Shown here: positions 30,101-39,723 of the stretch, one piece after another
How the letters are laid out: every line of letters begins with the position of its first letter
Position numbering within the stretch: the stretch's first letter is position 1
Source of the DNA: Thermocrispum municipale DSM 44069
GTDB lineage: Bacteria > Actinomycetota > Actinomycetes > Mycobacteriales > Pseudonocardiaceae
Assembly (NCBI RefSeq): GCF_000427825.1
Contig: NZ_KE386593.1
Span: 410,115 to 474,114 of the forward strand
Direction of reading: 5' to 3'
Length of the DNA stretch: 64,000 bases
Translations under genes and position numbers: made by a program
The notes under the pieces: generated by a model
Databases searched by the model: none
What the model saw: the letters and a program-made list of their open reading frames with translations, nothing else
Told to the model about the DNA's origin: nothing

Positions 30101-33100
30101 GTTGGGCAGGCGTCAGCCCGTAGCGGAAGGCGAGCTGCCCGGCCAGATTGACGATCGCCTCGGTCCGAGGAGCCCCGGCAGAGTCCAGCAGGCCGGCGCG
30201 CCGCAACCGGTCGGTGAACTGCTGCGATTCGGTCTGCGCATCGAACCCGAACAGCGACGCAAGAACCTCGGGCGAGGGCGCGGGCGCGTCGACGGCGAAT
30301 GCCTGCTCACGCAGTTCCCGCAACGCAGACACCAGGTCTTCCGGCGTCCCGCTCTCGTCCATGGCCAGGGTGAAGATGTCGCTGATACCGAGGTCGTTGG
30401 GACCGCGGTTCAGCTCGTGCACCAGCACCCGGTAGGTCAACTCGGACGGCGAACCGGTGCCGAATCCCGCGTCCGTCATCGCCTGCCGCACCGCCTCGGC
30501 GGCCCGATCCTTCGCCGGTATCGCCGATTCCAACAACTCGGACAGGCGGTCTTGCAGGGTCGGGGGTACCCGCACCAGCTCGGGGTCCGGCGCCCGGTTC
30601 TCCATCGCCGCGGCGAGCTGCTCGGCGAGCACTTCCTCCGCGGCACGCTCGGCCTGCGCCATCACGTCTTGCACCGGCAAGCCGTAGCGGGCGGCCAGTG
30701 CGGAGACGTCGTCGTACAGCCGTTGCACGGCGTCCGCCAGCGACATCCCGGTGCGGTGGGCGACGAAGTAGGCGGCGGTCGGGTCGACCCCGCGGGTCCG
30801 CAGCTCCGTCATCAGATCCGCGCTGATGTACTCCATGAACGGCCGGGTGAACGTGCCGTCCGGGTTGGCGCGGATGACGTCCAGCGAGCCGTCCACACCG
30901 GTCTCGTGCAGCACGACCGGCCGTCCCGAGCGGATGGCCAGCTGACGGGCCTCCGCCCGCGGCGACCGGGCCAGGTTCTGCCACTCCGAGTCGAATTTCG
31001 TCAGGTCGCCGGGATGCTGGGCGTTGTGCTGCTCCACCGCACGGTTGGCCGCGTCGATCATGTCGTTCGCCGCCTGCACCATGGCGGTCTTCTGCGCTTC
31101 GGCGGCCCGCATCGCGGCCTTGCGCTGGGCAGCGTGGGCCTCGTCGAACGTCCGCGACAACGACCGGTCGCCGTTGGCGTCCCGCATTTCCTGCAGCGCC
31201 CTGGCCGATTCGACGACCTCGTTCGCGGCGCGCAGTGCTCGTGACGCGTGCGAGTCACCGAACGCGTCGATGTTGGGATTGGCGGCGCGAACGCGGTTCA
31301 TCGCCTCCTGCACGACTGCCGCGCGCTCGGTCATCTCCGCGATGAGCCCGGCGTTCGGGTCGCTGACCGCTACCGGTGGCGTGGCGGAGCGCGCGAGCGA
31401 CTGCTGCATCTCCGCTTGCGTGACCGGATCGGCGAGCGTGTAGCCGTCGAGGTCGAACGAGGGCGAGCTGGGGGTGGTCGGGATGCTGTGGTCCCCGGCG
31501 AGCGAGCCACCGTCCTCGGTGAGGTACAGCTCGGCGCGTGCCTGTGCCAGGTCTGCCAGGGACTCCAGCTGCTGCTGCAAGGCGGGCAGATCTGCCTCAT
31601 AAACGATGAACGTCGCCTGACCGAGCTCGGGGAACCGGTAGCGGCCGTGCTGCCCCTCGAACTGGAGCAGCTGCCGCTCGGCATTGATCGGCCCATTGTT
31701 CAGCGTGATGTCGAAATCGGCGGTCACCTGAGCCTGTACCAGCACACGGGGGCCCTTCTCCTTGCCCGCGTGCTCGATCCGGTACCCCGCCGAGGTCTTG
31801 CCGTCCGCGCCCGAGCCGAAGGTGGCGCCGTGCTGCGGGATCCCGATCCTCGCCAGCATCTGGCGGATGACACCGAACGGGTTCTCGGCCTTCGGACTCC
31901 ATTCGACGTCCCGGCCCGTGGTGTGCGAGAGCGACTCTTGCTTGCGGTTGATACTGCCGAGGCCGCCGTCGTCGGTCAGTCGGGTGACCTGCACGTTCGA
32001 GAAGCTCAGCTTGGTGGTGACCGTGACGGTGTCGCCCGGGTGGTTCGGCAGGTCGATCGTGGCGGTGTGCCCGTCGCGGCTGGCCATCGCCGGCAGGTTG
32101 ACCTTGGTGGACTCGGCGGTCAGCAGTTGGCGGGTGATTCGGTCCGCCGCGGAGTAGTCCCGGTCCACGAAACCGCTGCCCCGCTCGCCCGGTCCGAAGT
32201 CGGACTCGGTGTCGGTCAAGCCTTGCAACAACACCTCGCGCAGGGCATTCTGCAGCGCCTCGACCGGGACGTGGTTGCCCGCTGCCCGGTTCGGCAGCTC
32301 CCGCACCTCGCCCACCGGCAACTCGGTCAGCGTCTCGGACATCGCGTCCGCCGGGTCGGTGGCCAGGTCGGCCGCCACGTTCAGCTCGATGGTGCCCGCG
32401 AAGTGCAGCGGAGGGTCCTGCTTCGCCTCGGTCGCCTCGGTCGGCTCGGACTTGATCGGTGTCCGCCGTACGTCGACCACCATCTGCATCGGGGATTCCA
32501 CCTGGTAGGTGCCCGAGTGGTGGCTGATGTTGATGTTGATGTGCTCGGTGGTGATTCCGGAACTGGACGAACCCGGGTTGTTGCGGCCGGTCTCGCCGCT
32601 GGGCGACTCCTGCTCGTTCTCGGGACTGAGGTTGGCGCCGGCTTCGAACGCGCGACCGTGGGTGGTCGCCTCCTTCGTCGTGCGGAACGAGTAGGACTGG
32701 TCCTGGATGAAGCCGTTCCGGTCGTATCCGGTGATCCTCGGTTCGCCGACCGGTTCGAACCGGACGAACACCTCCAGCTGCTCGCGGTTGTTGATCGGCT
32801 GGGCCATCACTCGATGGTCGACACCGGTACCTTCCCGCACGAGCTTGCGCATTCGCGACGGCGTGAACTCCTGCGCCAGCGCTTTGCCGAGCATGCTCGC
32901 GCGGTGATCGTCGCCCAGCACCTTGTGGACGCGCTGTATCACCTCCTCGGCGGGCGAACCTTTCGCGAAACGGACCTCTTCCACAGCCGCCAGTGCGCCG
33001 ATGCCCCACAAACTGGACAGGAACTCCGGCAGGGACCGGGTCTTGTCGACCGGCAGGAACGACCCGAGGCGATCCAGCTTCTGAAGGTGCTCGGCGTTGT

Positions 33101-36100
33101 CGTCCTTGCCCGCCAGGTCGTCACGCAGTCGCTGGGCGGCCCGTTCCGCCACGTCCGGGGGCGTGCGATTGTCGCCGTCCCGAGCGCGTTGCAACGCTTC
33201 CAGCACCGCCTCCGGCGGCAGGTTCAGCTTCCTGCCGGCGTAGAAGCGCAGTGCATCGGATTCGGCGAGGGTCCAGGTGATCTCGCCGGGGACCGTCTCG
33301 GACGCCTGCTGCTGGACAGCGCTCGGATCGGCCGTGGACGTGACGATCAACGACGGCCGCGTGCGGAAGATGAACCGCTGTTCGTTGCTGACGTTGATGT
33401 CCTCGGTCCCGGTCATCCTGCTGTAGTCGCGACCGCGGTTGACCGAGGTGCCGCGCGTCGCCGAACCGCCGACCGACATGTCGGCGGGGTCGATGTCGGC
33501 CTCGCCAGGGGCGATGCTGCGGTTCCCGCCCCTGCCGGTGACCAAGGAGGTGAGCCAGCCGAACATGTTGAGCGAGATGCGGCCGTGCACGGCCTTTTTC
33601 TCTTTGCCCAGGTACGTGGTGTCGCCCAGGACGTTGCCGTGTTCGTCGGTGGCGACCTTCACCTCGACGGATTGCCTGAAGCCGACCTTGTCGGGCAGCC
33701 CGTACTCGATGCCCGTCCGCCCCTCGACCATCGGCTTGAAGTAGTCGCGGATGGTTGTCGAGTCGGTGAGCGAGGCGAGGGCGGCGCGACCCACCGGACC
33801 GTCGAAACCGTCGTCCGACCGCGCCATTCGGAAAATGGGGTCGGCCGACTCGACGGCCTCCCCGGTCACCTTGGTGGCTGCGTCGTGCAGGCCTTTGACC
33901 GAGGCGTCGACGATCGCGGCGCCCGCGCTGGTCAGCACGTCGCTCGACGTGGTGCCCTCGCTGGCGACGAAGTCCTGCTCCGGCTGCACGAACGCGTCCG
34001 GCATGAGCAGTTCCGTGCTGACGCCGAAGTGATCGGTTCCGTTCTCGTCGGTGATGCGAGCCGTGTGTTTGCCTTCCCGCAGCTCGACGAACATCTTCTG
34101 CTTGACGCGCCACGCGTGGGACGGGCTGCCTGCTTGCTGCTCCAGCAGCGACACCAGGTTCGACCGCTGGGACGTGTCGTTGCGTGCCGAGATCGAACCG
34201 GACTTTCCGCGGCGATACCACCAGATCTTTCTGCCGACGTTGCCGTCGACGCTGCCTGAGACGCCGTCGGTGGACGTGCTCTGTCCGATGTCCAGGTGCA
34301 CCTGGACCCGGTCGGTGGTGGAGCCGAGGTATTCGGAGTTGGTGACCTCGTCGAGGCGCAGGTGGATCTCCACGAACTTGTTCCGGCCGAACACGGCGGG
34401 CTTCTGCAGCCACAGCCGGATGCCGTCCTGGCTGAGCTGGTCGTAGCGGGTCTCCAGGCCCTCCGGGTCCAGCTGCTGGGTGAGCACGGCGAGATTGCGC
34501 TGCTGCACCTCGGCGGTGCGTTTGGAGACCCGCCTGCCCCCTTTCGGTAGGTAGCCGCGCTCCTTCAGCTCCTTGAACAGCCGATCGCGCATCGCGGCCA
34601 CGTGGTGGTCGTTCTCCGGCGCGGGGGCGTCGGTCTGCCGCATCCCGCGGGCGATCCCGACGCCGATCCGCGGGCGCCCGTGGGCGTCCAGCGGCAGGTT
34701 CGGCGTCGGTTTGTCGGCCTTCTTCGTCGGGACGCCGCGGAGTTTGCCGTTTTTCGGATCCCCGTCGAACGCCTCCTTGCCGACCGGCAGGCCGTATTCG
34801 TACGCCTCGGGTGCGCGCATGCGAGCCAGCACGGTGTCGTCGACGGTGATCTTGTCGCTCGTCGTCCGGTCGTCGAATTCGACCTCGACGGTGTGGGTGG
34901 CCGGAATCTGGTACTGGTAGCTCGGGCCGGCCCAGCGGTCGACGAACACCCGGATGCCGAGGATGCTCGCTGCGGCGTTGTGTGCCCAGGAGCGGTTTAC
35001 CGCTCCGGACAGTTCGAACACGCGCAGCGCCTCGGCGACGTTGTGCACCCATGGAGGAATCACGCCCTCCGGAAGCTCGATGCCGAGCATGTCCAGCAGG
35101 TCCAGTTTGGCCGAGGCGCTGCCTTCCCAGGTGACGGTCCGAGCGGCGTTGGTTCCGGCGAAAGTGAACGCGACCCGAACCTGTTCCAGGAACAGGTCCT
35201 TCTTCCACCCGCCGGTCATTTCGGCGTTCTCCGGCGCCAGCGCGGTGCGGACCTTGACGGTGGCGATGTGCTTGCCGTGCACCTGGATCGGCAAGGTCAG
35301 CCGGGAACGCAGGGCGTCGGGGAAGCGGGTCTGCAGGTCGGCGAGCCTGATGCGGACGTGATCACGGACCACCGGGTCGTCGGCGTACTCCGGTGCCTTC
35401 TTGGCGATCGCTTTCATGACGCGGTCGACGATCTTGTCGATGTGCGCCAACGCGTTGGCCGCCATGAAGTCCGGCGGCGGGGTGTTCTTCTCGACTTGCT
35501 TGGAGTACTGCTCGTTCTTGGGCGGGACGTTCCACGCCGCGTCACCGACGGAAACCCAGGTGGTCTTGCCGGAGAAGGTCACCGTGTTGGCGGTGTCGCG
35601 TCGGCCGGTTTCGTCGATCGGCGTGACGATCATTTCGGCCTTGACGTGGTAGTCGCGCGCGTCGCCGCGGTTGATCACCGCCGCGACGCTGGCTTCGGAG
35701 CGCGTGCTGGCTTCGAGGGACGCCTCGTGCGATGTGCTCCGCTTCCCACCGGCTACAACGACCCCCGCGGCGTGGTAGGTGCCGTGCTTGTGCGACTCGG
35801 CCACCTCCGGGCCGCCGCCCGGCTGCAGGGTGTTGAGGATGCCCTCCGTCGGCGTGCTGCCGAGGTAGGCCTGTTTCGGTTCGGTGAGCGCGAGTTTGAC
35901 GTGGAATTTGCGGTTGCCGATCGTGATGATGGCCCCGTCGACGTCGGTGATCTTCTCGCCGGGGCCGGGTGGCGCGAGGAGGCGGTTCCAGTCGTTGAGC
36001 AGCTCTTGTTCGACCGTGGTGGTGTTGGCGTCGCCGCGCTCGGCCTCGGGCACCAGGTCGAGCAGCTCCTCGACGTAGGGCATCCGGCCCCTGGGGTGAC

Positions 36101-39100
36101 CGCTGTGGATGGCCGCCGCCACGACGCGCTCGTTGTTGGTCGGTGGGTCCAGCGCCTTGTCCAGATCGCTCTGCGGTACGTCGTCGGGGGACGGTGTGGT
36201 GGTTTCGGACTGGTCGGCAGGCGGTGATGCGTTGTCGTCGGTCGTCTCGGACGTGCCGGGCTCGGTGTCCTGCCCGGATTCGGTCGCTTCGGGCGCGGAG
36301 TCGCGTCCGGGCGTATCGGTGGTGTCCTGCTCGCTCGTGCCGGGTGGGGAGTCTGGCGCCTTGTCGCTTGCCGGCTCGGGGGTCTCGGTCAGGAAGCGGC
36401 GGGCTATCTGCGCGATGTTGTTGTAGCTGTCGAAGTTGATGCGCACCCAGCGCAGCGACTTGCGGGCGGCGATGAGGTTGTTCAGCTGGTCGATCTGTTG
36501 CGGCGTGAACTGACCGACATTGATCGTGACGCTCAGCGGTCGTTGCCGGCGTTTGCCGCCTGCGGCCTTCTCCCGGGGACCGTTGACCAGCTCGTCGACC
36601 TGGTTGACCACGTCTTCCGGGGTTTGGCCCGGCCGCGGCACGACCAGCGCACTCATCGAACGGCCGGAACCGATCAGTTTGACGCCGTCCGGTCCGATCC
36701 GGCGGTTGATTTCGTCTTCGATGAGCTGTGCCGGGCCGTCCGGCGGCAGCTCGGGCTTCTTCGACGGTGGCGTGGTCAGGTCGGCCGGGGACAACTTGCC
36801 GCTCGCGTCGATGACGAGCACGCGGTCGCTGAGCCTGCCGAATTGCGCTCGCAGCTGGTTCACCGCATCCGCGCCCAGCCCGGTGACCACGAGCGGTACG
36901 AACGGCAGGTGCTGCTGGCCGAGGGTCTTGCGGACCAGGTCGGCCAGTTCGATGCGCCGTTGTATGGAGAAGAAGTCGTCCGGCGTCACCGGGATCGCGT
37001 CGAAGTACTTGCCGCTGTTGGCGTCCCGCCAGGAGCCGATGCGGCCGGGCACGTCTTCAAGCGCCAGCTGTGGAATCTCGCCGCGCTTGGCGCCGTTACG
37101 GACCTCTTGCTCGATGAGCTCTTTGATCGGCGCGAGCTTCTTCCTGGCCGCGGCCGCAGGGTCGGTGTCCTCGGCCTTGGCGTGCTCGGGGTTGGGCTCG
37201 GCGGCGTGGGACTCGACCCGGCTGGTGTCTTCGGGCTTGGCCTGATCGGTGTTGGTGTCGCGCCCGGTCTGTTCGGCTCCAGCTTGCTCCGTACCGGCGT
37301 CGCGCTCGGCTTGCTCGGCGTCGTGTTCGGTCTTTTCGGACTTCGCTTCGGGCGCAGTCTGGTCGTCCTCGGCTACGCGGTCCGGTGCTTTGTCCGCTAC
37401 GCGGTTCTGCTCGTTGGCGCGCTGAGTCCTGGCGTCGTTGGCGGAGGTGGTGTGTGACGGGCCGCCGGTATCGACCGGCGCGATCACGACCGGACCGCTT
37501 GCGCCGTCCTCCGCCGTGGGGGTCGTGCCGTCCTGCGTGTTCGAGTCACCCGGGGTGGATTGGCCGGCGCTGTCCTGCGAGTCGGTCGGCCGGCCGTCGA
37601 GGTTGGTGTCCTGCGTGGCCGACTGGTTCTCGGCGACCTGACCGTCGGTGGGGCCGTTCTGCTCGGTCGTCCCCTGCGATGCGTCGTCGGTCGCAGTGGC
37701 GGCGTCTTGCTCGGTGCGGTTGTCCGAAGTCTGATCTTGCCCGGTCTGGTCGCTACCGGGCTGGGAGTCAGCAGCCTGATCGTTCTGCGCGGCCTGATCA
37801 ACGACCGTGGTGTCCACCGCTGAGTCGGTCGTGTCGTTCTGACCTGCGTCGGCCTGCCCCGACGTGACATCGCCAGCGGCTTCGTCCTGCTGCTGCTCGA
37901 CCGCCGTGTCGTCGGGCGAGCCGTCGTGGTGCGTGTCGGTCCCGTGCGTCGTCGCCGAGGTCGGTGCCGCGCCGGACCCGACACCGCTCCCGCCGCCACT
38001 GCCTAGGCCCGCCGTACCTGCGCCTGCGCCGCGGGGCGGGACACCGCTGCTGTTGTCGTGGTTCTGCGTCGCTCCGGAGTCGGGCGCCGACGGCTGCGCG
38101 TCGGTCTGCCCGGGGCCGCTTGCCGCTTGTTGTGCCGCCGGACCCTGACTGGTGGATGCTTCTTGAGAGGTGCCTGCTGGCGGCTGCGAGCTGGTGGCGT
38201 CGGTGCCGCCTTGACTGGCTGCTCCGGTGGTGCTGTCGACGGACGTCTCGGCCGCCGCGGGCGCTGCCCCGGTGGCCTGGTCGCCTGGGGTAGTGACACT
38301 CGGCGCCGCGCCGGTGGCTTGGTCGCCGGACGTGTTGGCGTTCGGCTGACCGACGGCCGCCTGATCTCCGGTGGGCGCGGTCCCTGCGGAGCCTGCGGTG
38401 TCGGGGGCGGTCGCGCCGTCGAGTCCGTGCTGGTAGCTCTCCCACGGTGAGGACGCCGGAGGGGCGTTCGTGGCTCCGTTTCCCAGATTGGCGCCGTCGA
38501 CCGCGGTGGAGTTCGGCGGCGGTGGTCCGTCCGGTGGGAGGACCCGGTTAGCGACCTCGTGGATCGTGCCGTGTATCGCGCCGATCGATCCTGACCGGCC
38601 GCCGTCCTTGAGGATCGCTTCGCCGTACTGCTTCAGGTTCCACCACTGCTTCGGCTCCTGGCCCTCCGGCGTCTCCTCCGTGACGCTGGCGACGAAGTGC
38701 GACGAGGTCGGGGACGCGACTGCGTTGCCCGTTGTGCTGCCGATCACGTTCGCTGCCGTCTTGTTGGGCACGACCTTGTTGACCGCGGCGCGGGTGGCGT
38801 TCGACGGCACCACGCTGACGGTGCCCGCGAAACCGGACTGGGCAACCTGGTCGGTCTTGAACCCGCGCCCGGCCTTGTCCGCCCCGAACGTCATGGCCGC
38901 CAGCTGTCCGCCGGTGTCGACGGCGGCTTCCTGGGCGCCTTCCTTGATGCCTTCCTTGACGCCGTGCTTGAGCGCGTTGGTGACCAGATCTCCCCCCAGC
39001 GGAGCTAGACGTCCCGGTGGTCGTCTGAGCATCGCGGCAGCCGCACGGGCGCCGAACTGGGCGATCTTGTTGGCGATGAAGCTGGCCAGGTGCTTGGCGA

Positions 39101-39719
39101 CCAATTTGCCGAAGAAACGGCCGAGGAACGTGCCCGCTCCACCAAGCCCGACGAAGCCGGCCGTGTTCGCCAGCACCTCGATGACGATCTGTGCCTTCGT
39201 CTCGAACAGCTCGCGCGCATAGTCATAGGCCAAGTTGGCCAGCTGGACCATGGCGGCGTGGACGCCCCACAGCGACTCGATGAAGGTACGGGTCCGCTGC
39301 ACATACATTTGACCGGCGGCGTCGGGCCATGCCGTAGCGATGGCCGATGCGGCCGCACCGGCCTGCTGGATCAAGGCTTCCACCGCGTTGGCCGCGTCCA
39401 TCCACGCGTCGCCGAGCGCGTTGGCATCGCTGTGGCTGTCCTGCGGCCAGGGGTTGATCCAGTTCAGGATGTATTCCCACAGCGGCCCTCCGGGCGGGCC
39501 CAGGTCGCCGAACAGCCCTTCGAAGTCACCGGTCGACACGTGTTCCGCGCCGACCCGCTCCCCACCTCCCGGTGGCGCCTTGCCGACCTCCGGCGGCTGG
39601 GCAGCTTCCGCAGGCGGGCCGCCACCGTCGGCCACCGGCGGCGGGGCGGGGGCACGCCCGGGCGGAGTGCTCCCAACTGGGCTGGTATCGCCCCCGTCGG
39701 GTGGGGCCGGGGCCGTCAC
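27117..39719 (-). CDS. Giant multidomain putative T7SS substrate, 4200 aa
   Basis: One uninterrupted frame of 12.6 kb. Residues 1-60 are Pro/Gly-rich. Residues 70-230 form a WXG100-like helical head with WPDAAGQMY at the turn, resembling the N-terminal domain of CpnT-like exported proteins. A long Gln/Asp/Thr-rich stretch follows (about 400-850), an alpha/beta domain (853-1103), and three beta-rich modules of about 450-600 residues (roughly 1200-1650, 1733-2183, 2250-2740). Next is a helical region (2750-3340) and an OTU-like segment (about 3330-3475). An acidic, Pro-rich tail with PEQPCPPEDD repeats precedes a hydrophobic helix near 4090 and a basic end. No nuclease or ADP-ribosyl motif is evident. 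Starts GTG, four bases after the small gene before it, so cotranscribed. Likely the main exported product. Confidence 0.85.
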   Translation of the reverse strand: MTAPAPPDGGDTSPVGSTPPGRAPAPPPVADGGGPPAEAAQPPEVGKAPPGGGERVGAEHVSTGDFEGLFGDLGPPGGPLWEYILNWINPWPQDSHSDANALGDAWMDAANAVEALIQQAGAAASAIATAWPDAAGQMYVQRTRTFIESLWGVHAAMVQLANLAYDYARELFETKAQIVIEVLANTAGFVGLGGAGTFLGRFFGKLVAKHLASFIANKIAQFGARAAAAMLRRPPGRLAPLGGDLVTNALKHGVKEGIKEGAQEAAVDTGGQLAAMTFGADKAGRGFKTDQVAQSGFAGTVSVVPSNATRAAVNKVVPNKTAANVIGSTTGNAVASPTSSHFVASVTEETPEGQEPKQWWNLKQYGEAILKDGGRSGSIGAIHGTIHEVANRVLPPDGPPPPNSTAVDGANLGNGATNAPPASSPWESYQHGLDGATAPDTAGSAGTAPTGDQAAVGQPNANTSGDQATGAAPSVTTPGDQATGAAPAAAETSVDSTTGAASQGGTDATSSQPPAGTSQEASTSQGPAAQQAASGPGQTDAQPSAPDSGATQNHDNSSGVPPRGAGAGTAGLGSGGGSGVGSGAAPTSATTHGTDTHHDGSPDDTAVEQQQDEAAGDVTSGQADAGQNDTTDSAVDTTVVDQAAQNDQAADSQPGSDQTGQDQTSDNRTEQDAATATDDASQGTTEQNGPTDGQVAENQSATQDTNLDGRPTDSQDSAGQSTPGDSNTQDGTTPTAEDGASGPVVIAPVDTGGPSHTTSANDARTQRANEQNRVADKAPDRVAEDDQTAPEAKSEKTEHDAEQAERDAGTEQAGAEQTGRDTNTDQAKPEDTSRVESHAAEPNPEHAKAEDTDPAAAARKKLAPIKELIEQEVRNGAKRGEIPQLALEDVPGRIGSWRDANSGKYFDAIPVTPDDFFSIQRRIELADLVRKTLGQQHLPFVPLVVTGLGADAVNQLRAQFGRLSDRVLVIDASGKLSPADLTTPPSKKPELPPDGPAQLIEDEINRRIGPDGVKLIGSGRSMSALVVPRPGQTPEDVVNQVDELVNGPREKAAGGKRRQRPLSVTINVGQFTPQQIDQLNNLIAARKSLRWVRINFDSYNNIAQIARRFLTETPEPASDKAPDSPPGTSEQDTTDTPGRDSAPEATESGQDTEPGTSETTDDNASPPADQSETTTPSPDDVPQSDLDKALDPPTNNERVVAAAIHSGHPRGRMPYVEELLDLVPEAERGDANTTTVEQELLNDWNRLLAPPGPGEKITDVDGAIITIGNRKFHVKLALTEPKQAYLGSTPTEGILNTLQPGGGPEVAESHKHGTYHAAGVVVAGGKRSTSHEASLEASTRSEASVAAVINRGDARDYHVKAEMIVTPIDETGRRDTANTVTFSGKTTWVSVGDAAWNVPPKNEQYSKQVEKNTPPPDFMAANALAHIDKIVDRVMKAIAKKAPEYADDPVVRDHVRIRLADLQTRFPDALRSRLTLPIQVHGKHIATVKVRTALAPENAEMTGGWKKDLFLEQVRVAFTFAGTNAARTVTWEGSASAKLDLLDMLGIELPEGVIPPWVHNVAEALRVFELSGAVNRSWAHNAAASILGIRVFVDRWAGPSYQYQIPATHTVEVEFDDRTTSDKITVDDTVLARMRAPEAYEYGLPVGKEAFDGDPKNGKLRGVPTKKADKPTPNLPLDAHGRPRIGVGIARGMRQTDAPAPENDHHVAAMRDRLFKELKERGYLPKGGRRVSKRTAEVQQRNLAVLTQQLDPEGLETRYDQLSQDGIRLWLQKPAVFGRNKFVEIHLRLDEVTNSEYLGSTTDRVQVHLDIGQSTSTDGVSGSVDGNVGRKIWWYRRGKSGSISARNDTSQRSNLVSLLEQQAGSPSHAWRVKQKMFVELREGKHTARITDENGTDHFGVSTELLMPDAFVQPEQDFVASEGTTSSDVLTSAGAAIVDASVKGLHDAATKVTGEAVESADPIFRMARSDDGFDGPVGRAALASLTDSTTIRDYFKPMVEGRTGIEYGLPDKVGFRQSVEVKVATDEHGNVLGDTTYLGKEKKAVHGRISLNMFGWLTSLVTGRGGNRSIAPGEADIDPADMSVGGSATRGTSVNRGRDYSRMTGTEDINVSNEQRFIFRTRPSLIVTSTADPSAVQQQASETVPGEITWTLAESDALRFYAGRKLNLPPEAVLEALQRARDGDNRTPPDVAERAAQRLRDDLAGKDDNAEHLQKLDRLGSFLPVDKTRSLPEFLSSLWGIGALAAVEEVRFAKGSPAEEVIQRVHKVLGDDHRASMLGKALAQEFTPSRMRKLVREGTGVDHRVMAQPINNREQLEVFVRFEPVGEPRITGYDRNGFIQDQSYSFRTTKEATTHGRAFEAGANLSPENEQESPSGETGRNNPGSSSSGITTEHININISHHSGTYQVESPMQMVVDVRRTPIKSEPTEATEAKQDPPLHFAGTIELNVAADLATDPADAMSETLTELPVGEVRELPNRAAGNHVPVEALQNALREVLLQGLTDTESDFGPGERGSGFVDRDYSAADRITRQLLTAESTKVNLPAMASRDGHTATIDLPNHPGDTVTVTTKLSFSNVQVTRLTDDGGLGSINRKQESLSHTTGRDVEWSPKAENPFGVIRQMLARIGIPQHGATFGSGADGKTSAGYRIEHAGKEKGPRVLVQAQVTADFDITLNNGPINAERQLLQFEGQHGRYRFPELGQATFIVYEADLPALQQQLESLADLAQARAELYLTEDGGSLAGDHSIPTTPSSPSFDLDGYTLADPVTQAEMQQSLARSATPPVAVSDPNAGLIAEMTERAAVVQEAMNRVRAANPNIDAFGDSHASRALRAANEVVESARALQEMRDANGDRSLSRTFDEAHAAQRKAAMRAAEAQKTAMVQAANDMIDAANRAVEQHNAQHPGDLTKFDSEWQNLARSPRAEARQLAIRSGRPVVLHETGVDGSLDVIRANPDGTFTRPFMEYISADLMTELRTRGVDPTAAYFVAHRTGMSLADAVQRLYDDVSALAARYGLPVQDVMAQAERAAEEVLAEQLAAAMENRAPDPELVRVPPTLQDRLSELLESAIPAKDRAAEAVRQAMTDAGFGTGSPSELTYRVLVHELNRGPNDLGISDIFTLAMDESGTPEDLVSALRELREQAFAVDAPAPSPEVLASLFGFDAQTESQQFTDRLRRAGLLDSAGAPRTEAIVNLAGQLAFRYGLTPAQRRVALETGPSWFAGQADSMLPGSSPLDDIVSSESDRAPQAVTSDEFRRILQRIINRYYHGLAPGEVHGAGKPPAPADIATVAEALINGGAPNAARAAAALPGARYRGALDDNFLLVTGDPNTPSPEQYRALGEQGSRVSWVAPGPRSIFAAAQAVTGEDHLQSLSSQLTAELSENNAPENTPLWNSLPEFHSHDARTRAIKSLESDQIDRRLARQLPRLIAATSGVRVTVVAPDGAVEDHGPADAEHTVTLLRTGPVNNPHYMPVLSSPRVTVPSDAFVTKPAPQETTPDHKEESVVGKFTAPSPMDDRSTVVIDRAAPGDAAQPEQEPEVTQADQARDGAQQDRATEDTQPTRQDDTRRDEGQEDGPSGEESDSIQPDRDSVDSRPDQAPNDTQPGQKPDTTRPGQESDSAQAAGPEAEPETSPSETAEQVDTAPAEDAQSQTRDDAADRPVPAPRPGQFIAPSPMDENPTVLISREPHPDEPQAHRPGRQEGADHANPHADAGPDPDAQRRRDDKVGTQPHADDAADTRTDDASEPAEDSRPDARQPNPDTESRPDARQPDTAPDTRADHADPTTDPRADHTADPTTAPRADDDSDPAVDPRPDGSQPDRPDTSRTSRPDTPTGRRRGRRVDFLRPRRRPWPFPIYFDPPEEEEEPPAEPTELPDLELPVPPKDSDERPETRPERPQSRRPHVPRPEPKADCPPADDSEDRPTDSDSSEDDRTPEQPGPPEDDERPEQPCPPEDDQPEQPCPPEEAPEEPRPPEGTPGEDNPPDQQPPADETPAPDLPDLDDILEKLKRLLHQLLRILDPQLLGRIAELMAANGVGVEVGLGDGRTELFEPPAQLGTPSGPPANGSPNGNAPHGNLPDDLLMAAALLMMLGAMGAQLLMTALNSGTDVRAAWAESARTGRRPHRVLEDHVKRTPTQATPGTSVHVLRAYKSVDRQRVPVDTESLVKLLKQAGLTTIADEVPPNRWTMKIRDMFTGNEESVRA

Positions 39720-39723
39720 GGAT

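Noticed and set aside
28935-34259. Long plus-strand frames (769 and 1003 residues) opposite the giant gene
   Set aside because: They are shadows of the giant coding frame with typical antisense composition; no ribosome sites or domains.
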